In this document: positions 12,231 through 24,530 of the stretch, one piece after another
Numbering within the stretch: the stretch's first letter is position 1
Layout: every line of letters begins with the position of its first letter
Origin: Macrotis lagotis
Taxonomy: Eukaryota > Chordata > Mammalia > Peramelemorphia > Peramelidae
Assembly: GCF_037893015.1 (NCBI RefSeq)
Contig: NC_133658.1
Span: forward strand, 880,346,543 to 880,410,542
DNA length: 64,000 nucleotides
Direction: 5' to 3'
Position numbers and translations under genes: made by a program
The notes under the pieces: model-generated
Databases searched by the model: none
What the model was told of the DNA's origin: nothing
Seen by the model: the letters and a program-made list of their open reading frames with translations, nothing else

Positions 12231-12689
12231 TTTGTGAGGGGTAGGATTGGTGAGAGTTTGGGGAAAGTTTTAGTTTTTCCAGTTTCTTTAGAGTACACAT
12301 GTGATTCTGAATTCTCTTCAGAAAACTGACCCTATTAGGAAAAAAGACTTTGGGAACTCAGACATGTAAAGGAACTGTCGACTTGAGCATTTATCTTTCC
12401 AACTTGCTTCCCTAGAGACACAGAGAATGTCGTCTTTGGGGGAAAGCTCATTCACTCTGTATATTTTCTGGCATCTATGGTAACCTCTCTGAATTCTGGG
12501 TTTGGTTTTTTTTTTTTTTTTTGGATAAATAGGATTCCTTATTGTACAGGTCACTGGATAACTAACATTTGATAAGAAAGATATCAAGCCTTTGGATTTA
12601 CTTGAGGTACCCCTTCCCTATTAAAGTATAGTGATCAGGAACAGTAGCTTGAACCTAAAAATTATTTCCCCAGACTTACTACATTCTCT

Positions 12690-13290
12690 CCTTCGGCATT
12701 TTCATTTTCCTATGGCTTCAACTACCTCACTCTTTCAGACCTCCTGCATCCCTAGTTCTAACTTCTCTTTTGAGGAGTAGAACCGTATCCACAACAACTA
12801 TCTATGGTGTATTTTCCTTTAAGGTATCAGGTGCAACTCAATCTCAACATGTCAAGTTCATTATCATTCCCCCTAAATCCCCTTCTTATTTTCCTATGTC
12901 TGCCTGTATAAGTGGCATTCATTGTTGGGATTATCTTTAGCTCCCATCACATTCTCACCTCCTGTTCTTATTTGGTTGCCACATCTTTTTAATCCATCTA
13001 CACATCTCCTGGGATTATTCCCTCTTTCTTTCCCCATTACCACTAAACAAATACAGAACCTCATTAACACTCATGTGTTCCACTATGTTAACCTCAGGAG
13101 AGGTCTTCCCACATCCCTACTTTTCGTCAATCCCCTTCCAATATTCCCATCGTATTTCTGGCCAAATAGTTTGCTTCCACGTTCAACTCAATGGCCAGCT
13201 TGTACAGAAGACTTTCCTGATCCTCCAATCACATTCCTGATCTCCACTAGGATTTCCACCTCTTAATGCCTTCTCCCCAGCATCACTCTT
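12690..13290 (+). mobile_element. L2 LINE fragment
   Basis: Contains 'cctatggcttcaactacctc', 'caacatgtcaagttcattat' and 'ccccctaaatccccttctta', which follow the L2 ORF2 order. The 114-residue frame at 12,922-13,266 is part of this relic and not a gene. Confidence 0.55.
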
Positions 13291-13559
13291 ATGGTGTGTG
13301 AGGGAAGGGGGGAACAAGAGGGTCTTTTCTTTCCTCAACCTTAAGTGAGGTTGGCCTCCTCCATCTCCTCTTGAATCTGGAAGACAGAAATATCCTAAGA
13401 CATCCAATGATAAAGAGTCCTGAAGAAGATTCAAAGCTTGATGGGGTCTCAAAGGGGAACTGATGAAAAACTGAAGCTCTCACCCCTCTTGTAACTCTAC
13501 CCTACCCCCTCTTAGAAGGTTGGACTTTTATCTCCACCCCTACCAATGGGCCTTGGATC

Positions 13560-13835
13560 TGAGTTAGGCTTCATATGCATTGGATAGAGCATCAGCCTTG
13601 GATTCAGGAGGATAGGAGTTCAAATCTGGTCTCAGACACTTACCATTTACTAGCTGTTTGACCTTGGGCAAGTCACTTAACTCTGATTGCCCCGCATCCA
13701 GGTTCATTTCTAGTCAAGTGTGGTTGATGACTTAGCCCAGCAGTCCCTCCCTCAAAGCCAGTTCATGTGCTTCTCATGGCTACACCTCCCTGATATTATA
13801 GTCTTCTTCAAAAATAAAGGACAAACATAAAACAT
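13560..13835 (+). mobile_element. MAR1-type SINE, full length, old
   Basis: A composite SINE: a tRNA-like head (13,575-13,690, with 'tggatagagcatcagccttg' and the B-box 'ggagttcaaatctgg') joined to a LINE-derived tail (13,700-13,835, with 'ccagttcatgtgcttctcat', 'ctgatattatagtcttcttc' and 'aaataaaggacaaac'). The tail matches those at 9.95-10.33, 54.36-54.6 and 59.46-59.58 kb. No clear target duplication remains. Confidence 0.85.
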
Positions 13836-13854
13836 TCCATCACTTCTTGTCCTT

Positions 13855-13985
13855 CCTTCAGAAAGAGAGGGTGCAGTGATTTGTAGTCATGGGACCTGAG
13901 TTCAATCTCAGTTCTATTTATTACCAGTATAAACCTTAGTATCTCATTTAACAATTCTAGACCTCAGTTTCATCACCTGTAAGAA
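13855..13985 (+). mobile_element. MIR-type SINE
   Basis: Head-like 'gggacctgagttcaatctca' and the core block 'gacctcagtttcatcacctg' identify a mammal-wide CORE-SINE in the + direction. Confidence 0.6.
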
Positions 13986-14209
13986 GAAACTTCTTAGATT
14001 CCAATGGGAAAAGTAGATGGTGGAGATGAGCCACAATTCTACCCACTTCATTCCTTCCTGTACATCTCTGGACATCTTTCCACCAATTATATTCTATACA
14101 TAAAATACCCTTATCCCCTAAATGCTAAAGAACCTTCCTCCAAATCATCAAAGACCTTGAATTTGGAATCAACAGGTTTGAGCTAGAATCATAACTCAAC
14201 TTAGAAATA

Positions 14210-14630
14210 TTCTCTATTTCTCTATAGACACATGATTTCCTCCAGTTAAAAGTAAGCTCCTCCAGTCAAGGACTTTTCTTGCCTTTGTTCCTCCAGTCCC
14301 ATTACAAAGCCTAATACAAAATAGACGCTTTAGTAAAGGCTTTTTGCTAACTTGATTAATTGGGCAAGCCAGCTGACCTTTCTAGACCTCCATTTCCTTC
14401 CCTATAAATGCCTCTTCACTTTCAGCAAACTCCCAGGTCTCTTCCCTCTGAGTATTGGCTACTCCCCCTGCCCCTGCTTTTCAGACCCATTTTAGGTTGT
14501 GTCTTCCTCTATCAGAATATAAGCCTCTTTAGAGTAGGCAGCCTTGTCTTCTTGGCTTTGCATCCCTAGAACTTAGTACAGTATCTAGCAAATGGTAAGC
14601 ACTTGATAAATACTTTGTCTATCTTGCCTT
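14210..14630 (+). mobile_element. Two L2 3' ends in a row
   Basis: Two separate L2-type endings: 14,215-14,350 ('gtaagctcctccagtcaagg', 'cattacaaagcctaatacaa') and 14,510-14,630 ('aatataagcctctttagagt', 'catccctagaacttagtaca', 'gtaagcacttgataaatact'). Each is a 3' fragment in the + direction. Confidence 0.55.
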
Positions 14631-14639
14631 GCCTATCTG

Positions 14640-15660
14640 TCTGTATTGTCTTTGTGCCTAGGTCTCTAAGAGACTGCTAGGTAGCTTCCAGCTCTGTGAC
14701 CCTATGATCATGACCATTGTGCCCTGCCCGCCCCAAGACCTCAGTGTGGGTACCCAAGGGAAGCAAAGATAGGAATGAGCAACTCATTTCCTTTAATAAG
14801 CATTTATTTGTGCTGAAGTAGATGATTGACTAAGGTTTGGTGTACATTCAGAGGGATTTTGAGTCACGTTCTCCTCTTGTGTCCCCCCACCCACCCAGCA
14901 GGCCCCAGTTAGTCTCTTGAAGGTCAAGGCTGCGGGAGGAACAGTGTGCTGGCCTAGCTCCCCTGAGCCTTTGGCTCCTTCTGCCCCCACAGCAAGAGCC
15001 GAATGCTTTTCTGTAATTCCTCCACCCCTCTCCTGCAGGGCCCAACAGCTCTCTCTCCCTAGCCTGTAAATCAGTTCATCACGGCCTTCTCCAGGATCCA
15101 AGAAAAAGACACACCCCATGGTGTTGCTTACTGTCTTTCTCTCAGACCAGGTATTCCAAGAATTCCACCCAAGGAGAACAGGGATGAGGTTTGCCTTTTT
15201 CAGTCCCTAGGGACCAACCCATAAGAAAACAGACAGTGTTATTTGATATTGGTGCTGATGTAGCACATTCAGAACTGGCATTCCAAGCCCCGATAAACAT
15301 TCCAAGAGAAACAATGCCTAGGTCGGCTCTACTGGCAGGGAAACTGAAGCCCCCAGAGGAGCTGTGCTGGTGAGAGTGTCTGCCTCCATCTCACAGCTTG
15401 GTAAGTATTTGTAAGCTATACCACATAGAACATCTTCTTCCCACCTAGAGTAGGGGCTTCCTGATTTCAGGGACCATGATGGTTTCCTGACTTTTGAAAA
15501 TATGTTCATGGCAGGATTTGTTTGGGTGACCCCACTGCCTGGAAACCACCCCAGGTCACTATTCAGCCTGTCCATAAACCATTTATTTTATCTAAGTTCC
15601 TTAGGGCCCTGTGAGGAAGGAGGGAGGAGAGAAGAAAATGATCTCCTTTCCTTAAGGAAA
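14640..15660. other. GC-richer unique stretch, no assigned gene
   Basis: Slightly richer in GC than its surroundings, with few repeats. A 108-residue minus-strand frame (14,793-15,119) and short frames on the + strand show no family resemblance, no signal peptide and no clear splice structure. It could hold a noncoding exon, but nothing in the sequence proves it. Confidence 0.35.
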
Positions 15661-15689
15661 CTTAGAAACTTGGAAACTAAAATGGGAAA

Positions 15690-15726
15690 GAAACAGACAG
15701 AGAGACAGAGGCAGAAAGACAGAAAT

Positions 15727-15763
<37 letters not shown>

Positions 15764-15815
15764 GAAACAGAGACAGAAAGACAAAGAGAGAGACAGAGAA
15801 AGAGACAGTTCTGAG
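15690..15815 (+). repeat. (GA)n and GA-rich simple repeat
   Basis: A pure GA run at about 15,731-15,757 sits within a wider imperfect 'gacagagaaa' tract. This explains the Arg/Glu-rich apparent reading frame over it. Confidence 0.9.
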
Positions 15816-16139
15816 AGAGATAATGTTATGTATCAGAGTATAATTTGAAAGAACACTGAAAGTTAGGAGACTTGGGTTCTAATCTTCACCCTGCCACTAT
15901 CTGTATGAGTTTTTATTCACAGTACTTCTCTATGAGGCTCATTTTCTTCAGGTGTAAAATGAGGGAGTGGGTAATAGGTTGTTGTTGATCTTCAAGGTTC
16001 CTTCAAATAGTGACATCCTACCATCTGTAGTCAGTTTGACTGGAAGTAGTGATCAGAACATTCTCTTACAGTTTCATCAAAATAATTTCCATCCAGTGGC
16101 CACATGGGTGTGGCCCATGCCAAAGATCCCAGGTCAGAT

Positions 16140-16420
16140 TAGAGGATCATAGATTTAGAGCTAGAGAGGGCCTCAGAGGTCTTCTAATCCATTCACTACA
16201 TTTTACAGGTGGAATTCACTGCCTTGGTTTAAAAGTCTTGAAAGAGACTCTGGATGATCACTTAGTGGATAGGACCTATAGTCAGAAAGACAGGGATTCA
16301 AATTCATTCTAAATCACTTGTTAGCTATGTTCATCTGTCTGAACCTCAGTTTCATCATCTGTAAAATGAGGAGGTTGGACTCAATGATCCCTTCTAGTTT
16401 TGAATCTGTGATTTTTATGA
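16140..16420 (+). mobile_element. MIR/THER-type SINE pair
   Basis: The segment 'catagatttagagctagaga' with 'cctcagaggtcttctaatcc' is the end of a minus-direction MIR, and 'ctgaacctcagtttcatcat' with 'tgtaaaatgaggaggttgga' is a plus-direction core and tail. Both are typical of the abundant marsupial CORE-SINEs. Confidence 0.6.
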
Positions 16421-16599
16421 CAGCTAGAACATCACACAAAATTTCTCCCTGAATCTATGATCTCACAATCTGAAATTCTGTATCTATTTCCAATGATAAC
16501 ATCTATCTAGTAGCAAAACTGAGACTAGAATTCAGGACTCTAAGATCCCAGTCATCTATGTGCCATTTCAATGTTTTTGTTCCCATCATTATTTCTCCA

Positions 16600-17115
16600 G
16601 TTCAAGTTTTCATTACTTTCACCTGGCCTATTGAAATAGCCTTCTAACTGGTCTCCCCATCTCTCTTTATTCTCTAGTCCTTTACATTCCATTCTTTAGA
16701 TAGTACTGGCAAATAAACCTTCCTATTGCACAGTCTGATCATCTCATTTTGCCTTTTAATAGATTATCCATTGCCTATTGAATAAATTCCAAGCTCCTTA
16801 ACCTGTCCATTAAGGTCCTTCAAAATCAGGTTCCTGCCTATTCTTTACCTTATCTTCTACAAACTCCCCACCCTTTAGCCAAACTAGGCTACAGTTCTCC
16901 AAATATATCCCTTAGTTTCCTGTCTCTTGGCTTTTTCTCCTGTCATTCTCTACACCTTGAATGTCTTGTTCCACCAGTCCACCCACTTCTTCAATGCCCA
17001 GATTAAACTCAACCTCCTCCATGAAGCCTTTCTCACTCTCCCCAGCTGGATGTGAGCTCTTTTCTCTCTAAATTATCATTTGTATTTTAAATGTATCTCC
17101 CTTGTACACATAAAC
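16600..17115 (+). mobile_element. L2 LINE 3' region
   Basis: The best preserved L2 copy here: 'cttctaactggtctccccat', 'cagtctgatcatctcatttt', 'ttccaagctccttaacctgt', 'cattaaggtccttcaaaatc', and 'aactcaacctcctccatgaa' occur in the expected order. Confidence 0.75.
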
Positions 17116-17350
17116 CACCAAGTGGTGCTGATGAACATGGCAGATTGAGTTGCCTGTCATTCCCTAAATCAAAGGGAGAGCTCCGGAACAGGTGGCCCTC
17201 CCTCCCTCTGCATAAATAGCACTTCCCTGGCTGCTCATTTCTCCTTCAGTGCCATGTTTCCTCTGTCTAAACAAGGCACTCCCCTTCATTTCTTGGGGCT
17301 ATGGCTTCCTTTTCAATCTCAACATTCCAAATGTCTCCCTGGCAGGGGGG

Positions 17351-17740
17351 AAAAGAAAATGCCTAGGTTATATTTACTTGAAGACTGGAATGATTACCAA
17401 CTCACTTTTTAAAAACATTTTTTAACATTTTAATATTAAAATTCTAGAGGTAGCTGGATTGTTTCGTAATTCTTTTCCAAACTTATAATAGTCCAGTACC
17501 AGTCACTCTACTTTGCTCTATTGGCTCCTATTCATATGAAACAGATAGATCATTTGTCTAAAACAGTTGTCTCTCTCTTCCATTCATTAAAATACATGAA
17601 CATCAAATAAAATATGACATGCAGCTTAGAAATTTCTCCTAACCAACAGGGTTGGTTAAGTAAATACAAGTAAATAAATAAGTAAATAAAGTGATAAGTA
17701 AATAAAAATCAAATTGAAAATAACAGATAAAGGACTAAGG
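17351..17740 (+). repeat. Diverged tandem duplication, copy A
   Basis: First copy of a unit of about 0.4 kb. It begins 'aagaaaatgcctaggttata' and ends 'gataaaggactaagg'. Shared internal blocks with copy B include 'ttcattaaaata', 'gaacat(c/t)aaataaaata', 'gcttagaaa' and 'caacagggtt'. A (TAAA)n-like expansion near 17,655-17,708 makes this copy longer. Confidence 0.85.
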
Positions 17741-17747
17741 AAGGAGG

Positions 17748-18066
17748 AAAGAAAATGCCAGGATTTTGATCACTTGAAACCTGAAATTATTACCAGTTCA
17801 CCTTTTTTTTAACATTTTATTTTCTAGGGAAGTCTAGGCTTTTAAAAAAGTCTTTCCCAAGTTTACAACAGTCACCTGTCACCCTATTTTGTTTTATTGG
17901 TTTCATCACCAAGCAGAGTTGCCTACTCACCTCTCTTTTTCTTCCCTTCATTAAAATAAATGAACATTAAATAAAATATAATATGAAGCTTAGAAAATCC
18001 TCCTTGTCAACAGGGTTTTTATGGTAAATGAAATCTAAATTGAAAGTAACAGATAAAGGACCAACA
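17748..18066 (+). repeat. Diverged tandem duplication, copy B
   Basis: Second copy, offset by about 396 bp at its left edge, beginning 'aagaaaatgccaggattttg' and ending 'cagataaaggaccaacagg'. Substitutions and small gaps through the whole length show that the duplication is old. No known family is recognised. Confidence 0.85.
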
Positions 18067-18109
18067 GGTTTGCACAATGAGCTACAGAGAGATAGAAAAA
18101 TAGATGCCT

Positions 18110-18840
18110 GTGTAACTTATATACTTGTGAATATAGGTAGACACACAAACACATTCATACATAGCCAGACAATACCTACCTAGATGCAGATACACATGCA
18201 TGCACGCACACATCTACTCATGTATACACATGCAGTGTGTGTGTCCTGTATACATACATGGACATACATGCATGGACACATAGAGATGTGAATTTGTGGG
18301 CATCCATGTGTGCATATGCACAGGTGTGCATGGTTGTGCACGTGATGCACCTGCATGGCACAAGTACCTTCATAAACATGCATGTGTATGTGAATAACAC
18401 ACACATGCATGCACAGATATATGCAGATACATGCCCATACACGTATTCACATGCTTGAATGCATAAGAAGGCAGGCAGGCATACCTAGATACAAACACAA
18501 GAATGCTCATATATAACCAATTCATGCATACATATGCATGCACACATGCCTGGTGCATTGTCAGATACATACTACCTAGATACAAACAACTTCATGTTCA
18601 GATACATACACATATATATGAGTTTGCATGCACAAACATGCTTGAATGAATAGGTGTGTGTGTGTGTGTGCAGACCTAGATTTGTGTACATACATGCTAG
18701 GTGCACACACAGATACACGAACATGCATGCACATACATAAGTAGATCTCACATGCATGCATAGAAATATACAAATATCTAAATAACAATTACATAGAAAG
18801 ATACCTATATAGATGAATTTATAGATAGATACATAGATCA
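18110..18840 (+). repeat. Degenerate CA/TG-rich alternating repeat
   Basis: About 0.7 kb of imperfect alternating purine/pyrimidine DNA built from units such as 'atgcatgcacac', 'atacatacatgg' and 'gtgtgtgtgtg'. All six frames stay open in places, which gives spurious His/Cys-rich peptides on both strands. Confidence 0.9.
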
Positions 18841-19004
18841 TGTACTAATCACTTGCTATGTGGCAGGCATTATGCTAAATGACAGTCAAGCCTCTGCCAA
18901 CCACAGTACCAAAGACTGGAGATACCAAGAAAGGCAAAAACATTGAATTTTTTAAAAAAATAATCCCTGCTTTGAAGAAACTATCTAAGGGAGAAAGAAG
19001 GTGG

Positions 19005-19250
19005 GAAACAAGGATTTGTTAAAGACCTACAATATGCCAGGCATTGTGATAAATGCTTTACAAATGTAGCTTCTTTTATTTTTATGATAAAACTAAAAAA
19101 TAGTTGTCAATATCATCCCCATTTTACAATTTAGGAAAATGAGATAGACTTTAAGTTAATTGACTTGCCCAGAATCACAACTAATAAGTGTCTGACCCTC
19201 TATCTGAACCCAGGACTTTATCCATTGCACTAAGTCTCTCTGATAAAAGA
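19005..19250 (-). mobile_element. MIR/THER-type SINE, minus strand
   Basis: Contains 'ccattttacaatttaggaaa', 'ttgacttgcccagaatcaca' and 'actttatccattgcactaag', the complement of a CORE-SINE running from its tail to its tRNA head. Confidence 0.75.
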
Positions 19251-19264
19251 GAGAACATGCAGAT

Positions 19265-19265
<1 letters not shown>

Positions 19266-19320
<55 letters not shown>

Positions 19321-19625
19321 ATATATGTGTGTGTGTATATTCATACCCACACACACATATTGATATACCATACATATACATATGTGCATATATATTCATA
19401 CCCAATATACACACATATTTATATACTATATATATTTATATATGCACAAACACTTTCATTCACCATATATAGATATATCTATGCACTATATATATATTCA
19501 TATACAATACATACATATACATGTGTATATTCATACATGGCATATGTTTATACATATATATCCATACACTCTCTATATATATTATATCTAATATATATGT
19601 ATATATATATGTGCACACATTTATG
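19266..19625 (+). repeat. (AT)n and TA/CA composite microsatellite
   Basis: A pure (AT)n block at about 19,267-19,309 is followed by 300 bp of mixed 'tatatgtatata', 'cacacaca' and 'atacatatac' units. It is prone to slippage and cruciform formation. Confidence 0.95.
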
Positions 19626-20008
19626 CCTTATTTATATAAACAAGATTTACATGGGATAACAACAAAGGAAAGTTGCTAACACTATAAGGGAATCAGGAAA
19701 GACTTCCCATAGAAGGTAGATGAAGAGCATCCCCAAGAGAGAATGATGTTGTCATTGATTGATGGGAATGGCACAACATGTATCTTATCAGACCTGCCAT
19801 TTCAGTGAATTTAGGGACATTACAGGTCCATAGAGAGGGGGATCTTTTTCTGGCAGTTCTCCTCATCCTTCAAATTATAATTACCCCTTCCAAGGTTACT
19901 CAAATTTGAGTGCATTATGTGTTCCTCTATCTGTAAATGGGTTCCTTTTAATTAAATAAAGGAGATCCCATACTCATTTGCCTCAGCGGAATTTCAAGAT
20001 GTTATCAT

Positions 20009-20157
20009 GGGGGGCAGCTAGGTGGTGCAGTGGATAGAGCACTGGCCTTGGAGTCAGGAGTACCTGAGTTCAAATCCAGCCTCAGACACTTAATAATTAC
20101 CCAGGTGTGTGGCCTTGGGCAAGCCACTTAACCCCATTGCCTTGCAAAAAAAACTAA
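20009..20157 (+). mobile_element. WSINE1-like SINE
   Basis: Complete SINE from 'ggggggcagctaggtggtgc' to 'gccttgcaaaaaaaactaaa'. Target duplications are AAGATGTTATCA (19,996-20,007) and AAGATATTAACA (20,158-20,169), two differences in 12 bases. Confidence 0.92.
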
Positions 20158-20169
20158 AAGATATTAACA

Positions 20170-20640
20170 CTTTCCATTCAGGAAAAATTAGGACAAACAG
20201 ATCCCTAAACTTGATTTTGGAGATTCTCTTTAGGGCTTAGGAGAGTCAAAGAGAGAAGACCTCCAGAATTGGACTCTCTCCATGTAAACTGTGACTCTAC
20301 GAAGGGGAGAAGTCATGGAATGAAGCATTATCTTCATCATCACCATTAGCATACATGCACAGACAGGAAAGGGTATCTTGAAATGCATTGGGTAAAAATG
20401 CAAGTCCTTTTTTGCTTATCTCCATTTCTCAGCTATTTTCTTGTCCAAAAGAAAGGCTCTGATGATTACGTTGTCTAGGTCATAGAAGACATTCAAAGAA
20501 GAAGACACTTTGTTTAGTTGATCTTTATAAAGAAAACAGAAGACAGTGATTCAATGATATTATAGGCAAAGTATTTTCACACCTCTTTGAGAGCCCACCA
20601 AATAATCAGTCAATTAACCTTAAAGTATTTAGTGCTAGAC
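20170..20640. other. Intergenic DNA, nothing recognised
   Basis: Unique-looking sequence without a supported gene or repeat. Confidence 0.4.
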
Positions 20641-20925
20641 AGGGACAAAATGATCAATAATAATGATAACTGATGTTTGAACAGTGTTGGGGTTTTTAAA
20701 GGTTTACACAGCACTTTACAGGCATTCTCTAATTTGGTCTTATAACAATCCATTGAGGTAAGTTGTATGTGCATCATTTCCATTTTGTAGATGCAGAAAC
20801 TGAGAGAAGCTCAGGAAGATTAAATGATTTGTTCATAAACATGTAGCAAGTGACTGAGGCAGAATTCAAATTCAAGTCACCTGACTCCGGATCTAACACT
20901 CTTTTCCTACACTGCTTCCTCTTTG
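20640..20925 (-). mobile_element. MIR/THER-type SINE, near full length, minus strand
   Basis: Starts with an A/T-rich 'caataataatgataactgat', then 'aaggtttacacagcacttta', 'ccattttgtagatgcagaaa' and 'ctaacactcttttcctacac'. This is the complement of a full CORE-SINE from tail to tRNA head. Confidence 0.8.
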
Positions 20926-21658
20926 GCATCCTCCTTCTCTGCCACTGCCCTCTCCCTGATGCATCTTCCTCTTTCTTCTTTATCCCTTGAGAAACCCTGG
21001 ATACCCTCTGGCTACTCAGAATCACTCCCTTTCCCATAGTCATATCTAGATCTACTCTCCTCTTCCATGAGCAGACATCAAATTATCCCTCTCCTATCAA
21101 AGCTTGTATTCTCTTGGTGTCACCAAGATCCTTCCAAACTCTCAAATTCTTTGATTTCTGTGATAGGTTCATCTTGTCCCTCTTATCCAAAATACTCTAA
21201 TATTTAACCAAGACAGAATAGATGGACTAGAGGAAGCAACCTAGCTAAACTCTCTCAATATTCCCCTCCAAACAACTTTAAAGTAATGCCTCAAATCAAA
21301 TTTGGGAGCAGGAGAGCCAGCCAAAGGTCAGGGTGAAACATTTTTCTAGCCTAAGAAAATTTAGGAGATAAACAGGAGAGGTCTGTGATGCCTAGATAGA
21401 CGGTCTCTCTGGAGCATATGCAGCAGTAACTGCTTTGGGAGCTCTCAGCCCAGAGATGGTAATAAGGTCAAACAATTGACCAGAAAGAGATGACAAGGGA
21501 CCCTTTGCTGGCATTGTGTACAACTGGTGCTGTCTGGCAACTCTATTGATCATACATAGTTTGGGGTCACAGTTCCAGGGTGGGGAGGAACACTTCTGGT
21601 TATATCACAAGGGAGCAGGGGCCCTAGTTGCAGCTCCTGGGTAAAGACTAGAGGACAG

Positions 21659-21808
21659 GGGACGGCTAGGTGGTGTAGTGGATAAAGCACCAGCCCTGGA
21701 GTCAGGAGTACCTGGGTTCAAATCCAGTCTCAGACACTTAATAATTACCTAGCTGTGTGGCCTTGGGCAAGCCACTTAACCCCATTTGCCTTGCCAAAAA
21801 AAAAAAAA
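21659..21808 (+). mobile_element. WSINE1-like SINE in L1 leader
   Basis: Complete SINE with B-box 'gggttcaaatcc' and a long A-run. Target duplications AAAGACTAGAGGACAG (21,643-21,658) and AAAGACTAGAAGACAG (21,809-21,824) differ at one of 16 bases. Confidence 0.94.
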
Positions 21809-23489
21809 AAAGACTAGAAGACAGAACAAAAGAGTAGTGACCACACCTCTCCCCATATCTCACCACCTTAGAAGCACCCAAAACTTGCAGTCCTGGATAA
21901 TCAGGTCTGAAAACAACAGCATGAAAAAGCTTGATGCTTAGGACAGTGCCTCCTCACCCCTATTGTGCAGAGTCCAACATTAACATAAAGTTTGAAATCA
22001 AGAAATAGGCTGGAAAATGAGCAAACAACAAAAAAATAATTTAACCACAAAAATTTATACTACTGTGAGTCACTCCAGAGTTAATAACAAAGTATTCCAG
22101 ACACAGAAATGGAGCAATGCCCATTTCTTCAAGCTCATCTTGGAGTGATTCTGACAGAGAAAATTGACAAAATGGCAAAGAGAAAAAAATAAACTTTTCC
22201 AGAAAAAGTCATAAACAAAGATGGGAGAAAAATCTAAAGCACTAGCTTCATCTAAGCAAAACAGCAGCCAAGATGATCATATGTTCCAGATTGGGAAAAT
22301 GATATGTCAGTGTTTGGGACTTTAAAGGAAAAGTTCCAATTGATATTAGAGAATATTGGTTGACTGAGGAAGATGAAATAAAATCTGATAGAAAAGGTAT
22401 TTCTTTAAATTCAGAACAAAGAAGTCAACAAAGGAATATATTTCTGATATTGATGATGCAGTAAGAAAATATAAAATCAGAGCCATATGAAACCTGCAGT
22501 ATTATAGTTGTTTTAATCAGTCTTTTTACAATTTTTGTTTTCTAAATTATTTGTTTTTCAAGTTATTGTATTGTATTGCCAACAATTTTCAGAATGAATC
22601 CTTTTTTTTTAATGTGCATTAAAAATGGATCTGACACATTGAAGCAATGAGTTACACACAAAGTAAAGGCAAAAGTTTGGAGCAGAATATACTGTGCTTC
22701 AGTTAAAGTTAAAAAAAAAAAAGGTAAAAAGCAAATCATCACCCTGTAACTTAGCTGTCTTCAAAAAAAAGTTCTCCTTAGTCTGACTGCTAGATAGATA
22801 CAGGGGGTTTCTTGCTGGATTAAGCAAGAGATTTTGACCATCTATATTACTCTTGTAAAATACTTGTTTGTAAACACTAAAATCTTGTCCTTAAAAGAAG
22901 TATATTCTCTATTTACTTTATTAAAATTGAATGCTTTGTTTATGTCATCTGGTGTAAAATAAAATCAAATAATAAAAAAAATACTAATATTGCAGGGAAG
23001 CCAAGACACAAATTTAAAAGAAAATAATGCAAAAACAGCTATAAGTCTCAAATTAAAAATTACTAATTGAACACAAGCCCAACAAAAATTCTTGAAAGAA
23101 TTAATGGGTGGTAGAGGAAAAATTAGAAAAAGAAATGAAAGTGATACAAAAAATTACAAAAAGATAATTAACAACTTAGTAAAAGAAGCACACAAACAGC
23201 TGAGTGCACACACATACACACACGTACACACCAAAAAAAAAAAAAACCTGAAGAAAATAACACCTTAAAAAATAAAATTGTTCTAATGAAAAAAGAGATA
23301 TAAAAATTCACTGAAGAAAAGACCTCCTTTAAAAAAAGGAGTTATTGAAGTAGAAAAAGAGGTTCAAAAACTAACTGAAGAAACTAATTACTTAAAAAAT
23401 TAGAATTGGGAGATGGATGCTAAATATGAGACATCAAAACTAAAAATCAAAAGAATGAAAAATAGAAGAAAATGTGAAATGTTTCATTA

Positions 23490-24315
23490 GAAAAACTGGT
23501 GGAATTGTGAGCTGATCCAACCTTTCTTGAAAGTAATTTGGAACTATGCCCAAAGGGCATTAAAATTTTGATCCAAAACCACCACTGCTGGGTCTGTCTG
23601 TATCCTGAAAAGATAAAAAAAAATGGGCAAAAAACCCACATGTATGAAAATATTCATAGTAACTCTTTTTTGTAGTGGCAAAGAATTAAAAATTGAAGGG
23701 ATGCCATCAATTGGGAAATGGCTGAACAAGTTATGATATATGAAGGTGATGGAAGACTATTGTTCACTATCCTTCTCTAAGAAATCATAAGGAACAGGAC
23801 TTCAGAAAAGCCTGGAAAAAATTATATGGATTGATATTAAGTGAGATGAGCAGAACCAGAAGAACATTATACTCACTAACAACAACACTGGTAATGATCA
23901 ACATGATGGACTTGCTCATTTCAGTGGTACAATAAACAAAGACAATTGTAAAAGATTTATGATGGAAAATATCATCCATATCCAGAGAAGGAACTGTGGT
24001 GTTTAAATGCAGACCAAAGCTTATTACCTTCAATTTTTAAAAACTCTCTTAAGTATTATGTTATTTTTTTCTCTCTTTTTTCTTCTGTTCGGATCTGATT
24101 TTTCTTTCATAATGTGATTAATATAGATCTATGTTTAGCATAGTTGCAAATGTGGAGTCAATATTTGCTTTCTGTTAGGGGAGGGAGGAGGGAAAGGAGG
24201 GGTGGAGAAAATGTAAAACTCAAAACTTTGCAGAAAAATTATAGATGAAAACTACATTGCATGTAGTTGGGAAAACAAATAAATAAAAAATATTTAAATT
24301 GAAAAAGAAAAAAAT
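23490..24315 (+). mobile_element. L1 3' end nested in L1 ORF1
   Basis: Starts abruptly with 'tggtggaattgtgagctgat' and runs through 'gccatcaattgggaaatggc', 'ccatatccagagaaggaact', the G-rich block 'ggggagggaggagggaaagg' and an A-rich tail. It interrupts the outer ORF1 sequence between 'attagaaaaac' and 'aactgacctgg'. Short flanking repeats (AGAAAAAC and TGAAAAAC) are consistent with a target duplication. Confidence 0.85.
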
Positions 24316-24368
24316 GAAAAACAACTGACCTGGAAAATAGAACTAGAATAGATATTAAGAATGATTGA

Positions 24369-24530
24369 GGGGTGGCTAGGTGGTGCCCTGGATAGATCAC
24401 TGGCCCTGGAGTCAGGAGTACCTGGGTTCAAATCCAGCTTCAGACACTTAATAATCACCTAGCTGTGTGGCCTTAGGCAAGTCACTTAACCCCATTTGCC
24501 TTGCAAAAACCGAAAGAAAATTAAAAAAAA
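24369..24530 (+). mobile_element. WSINE1-like SINE in the outer L1
   Basis: Head 'ggtggctaggtggtgccctg', B-box 'gggttcaaatcc', tail 'gccttgcaaaaaccgaaag'. No confident target duplication is seen. It lies just downstream of the point where the outer ORF1 sequence resumes. Confidence 0.9.

Noticed and set aside
14793-15119. 108-residue minus-strand frame in a GC-richer stretch
   Set aside because: No domain, signal or family resemblance, and no supporting splice sites seen. Left as unassigned.
18180-19659. Overlapping His/Cys/Tyr-rich frames on both strands
   Set aside because: They are translations of alternating CA/TG/AT simple repeats.
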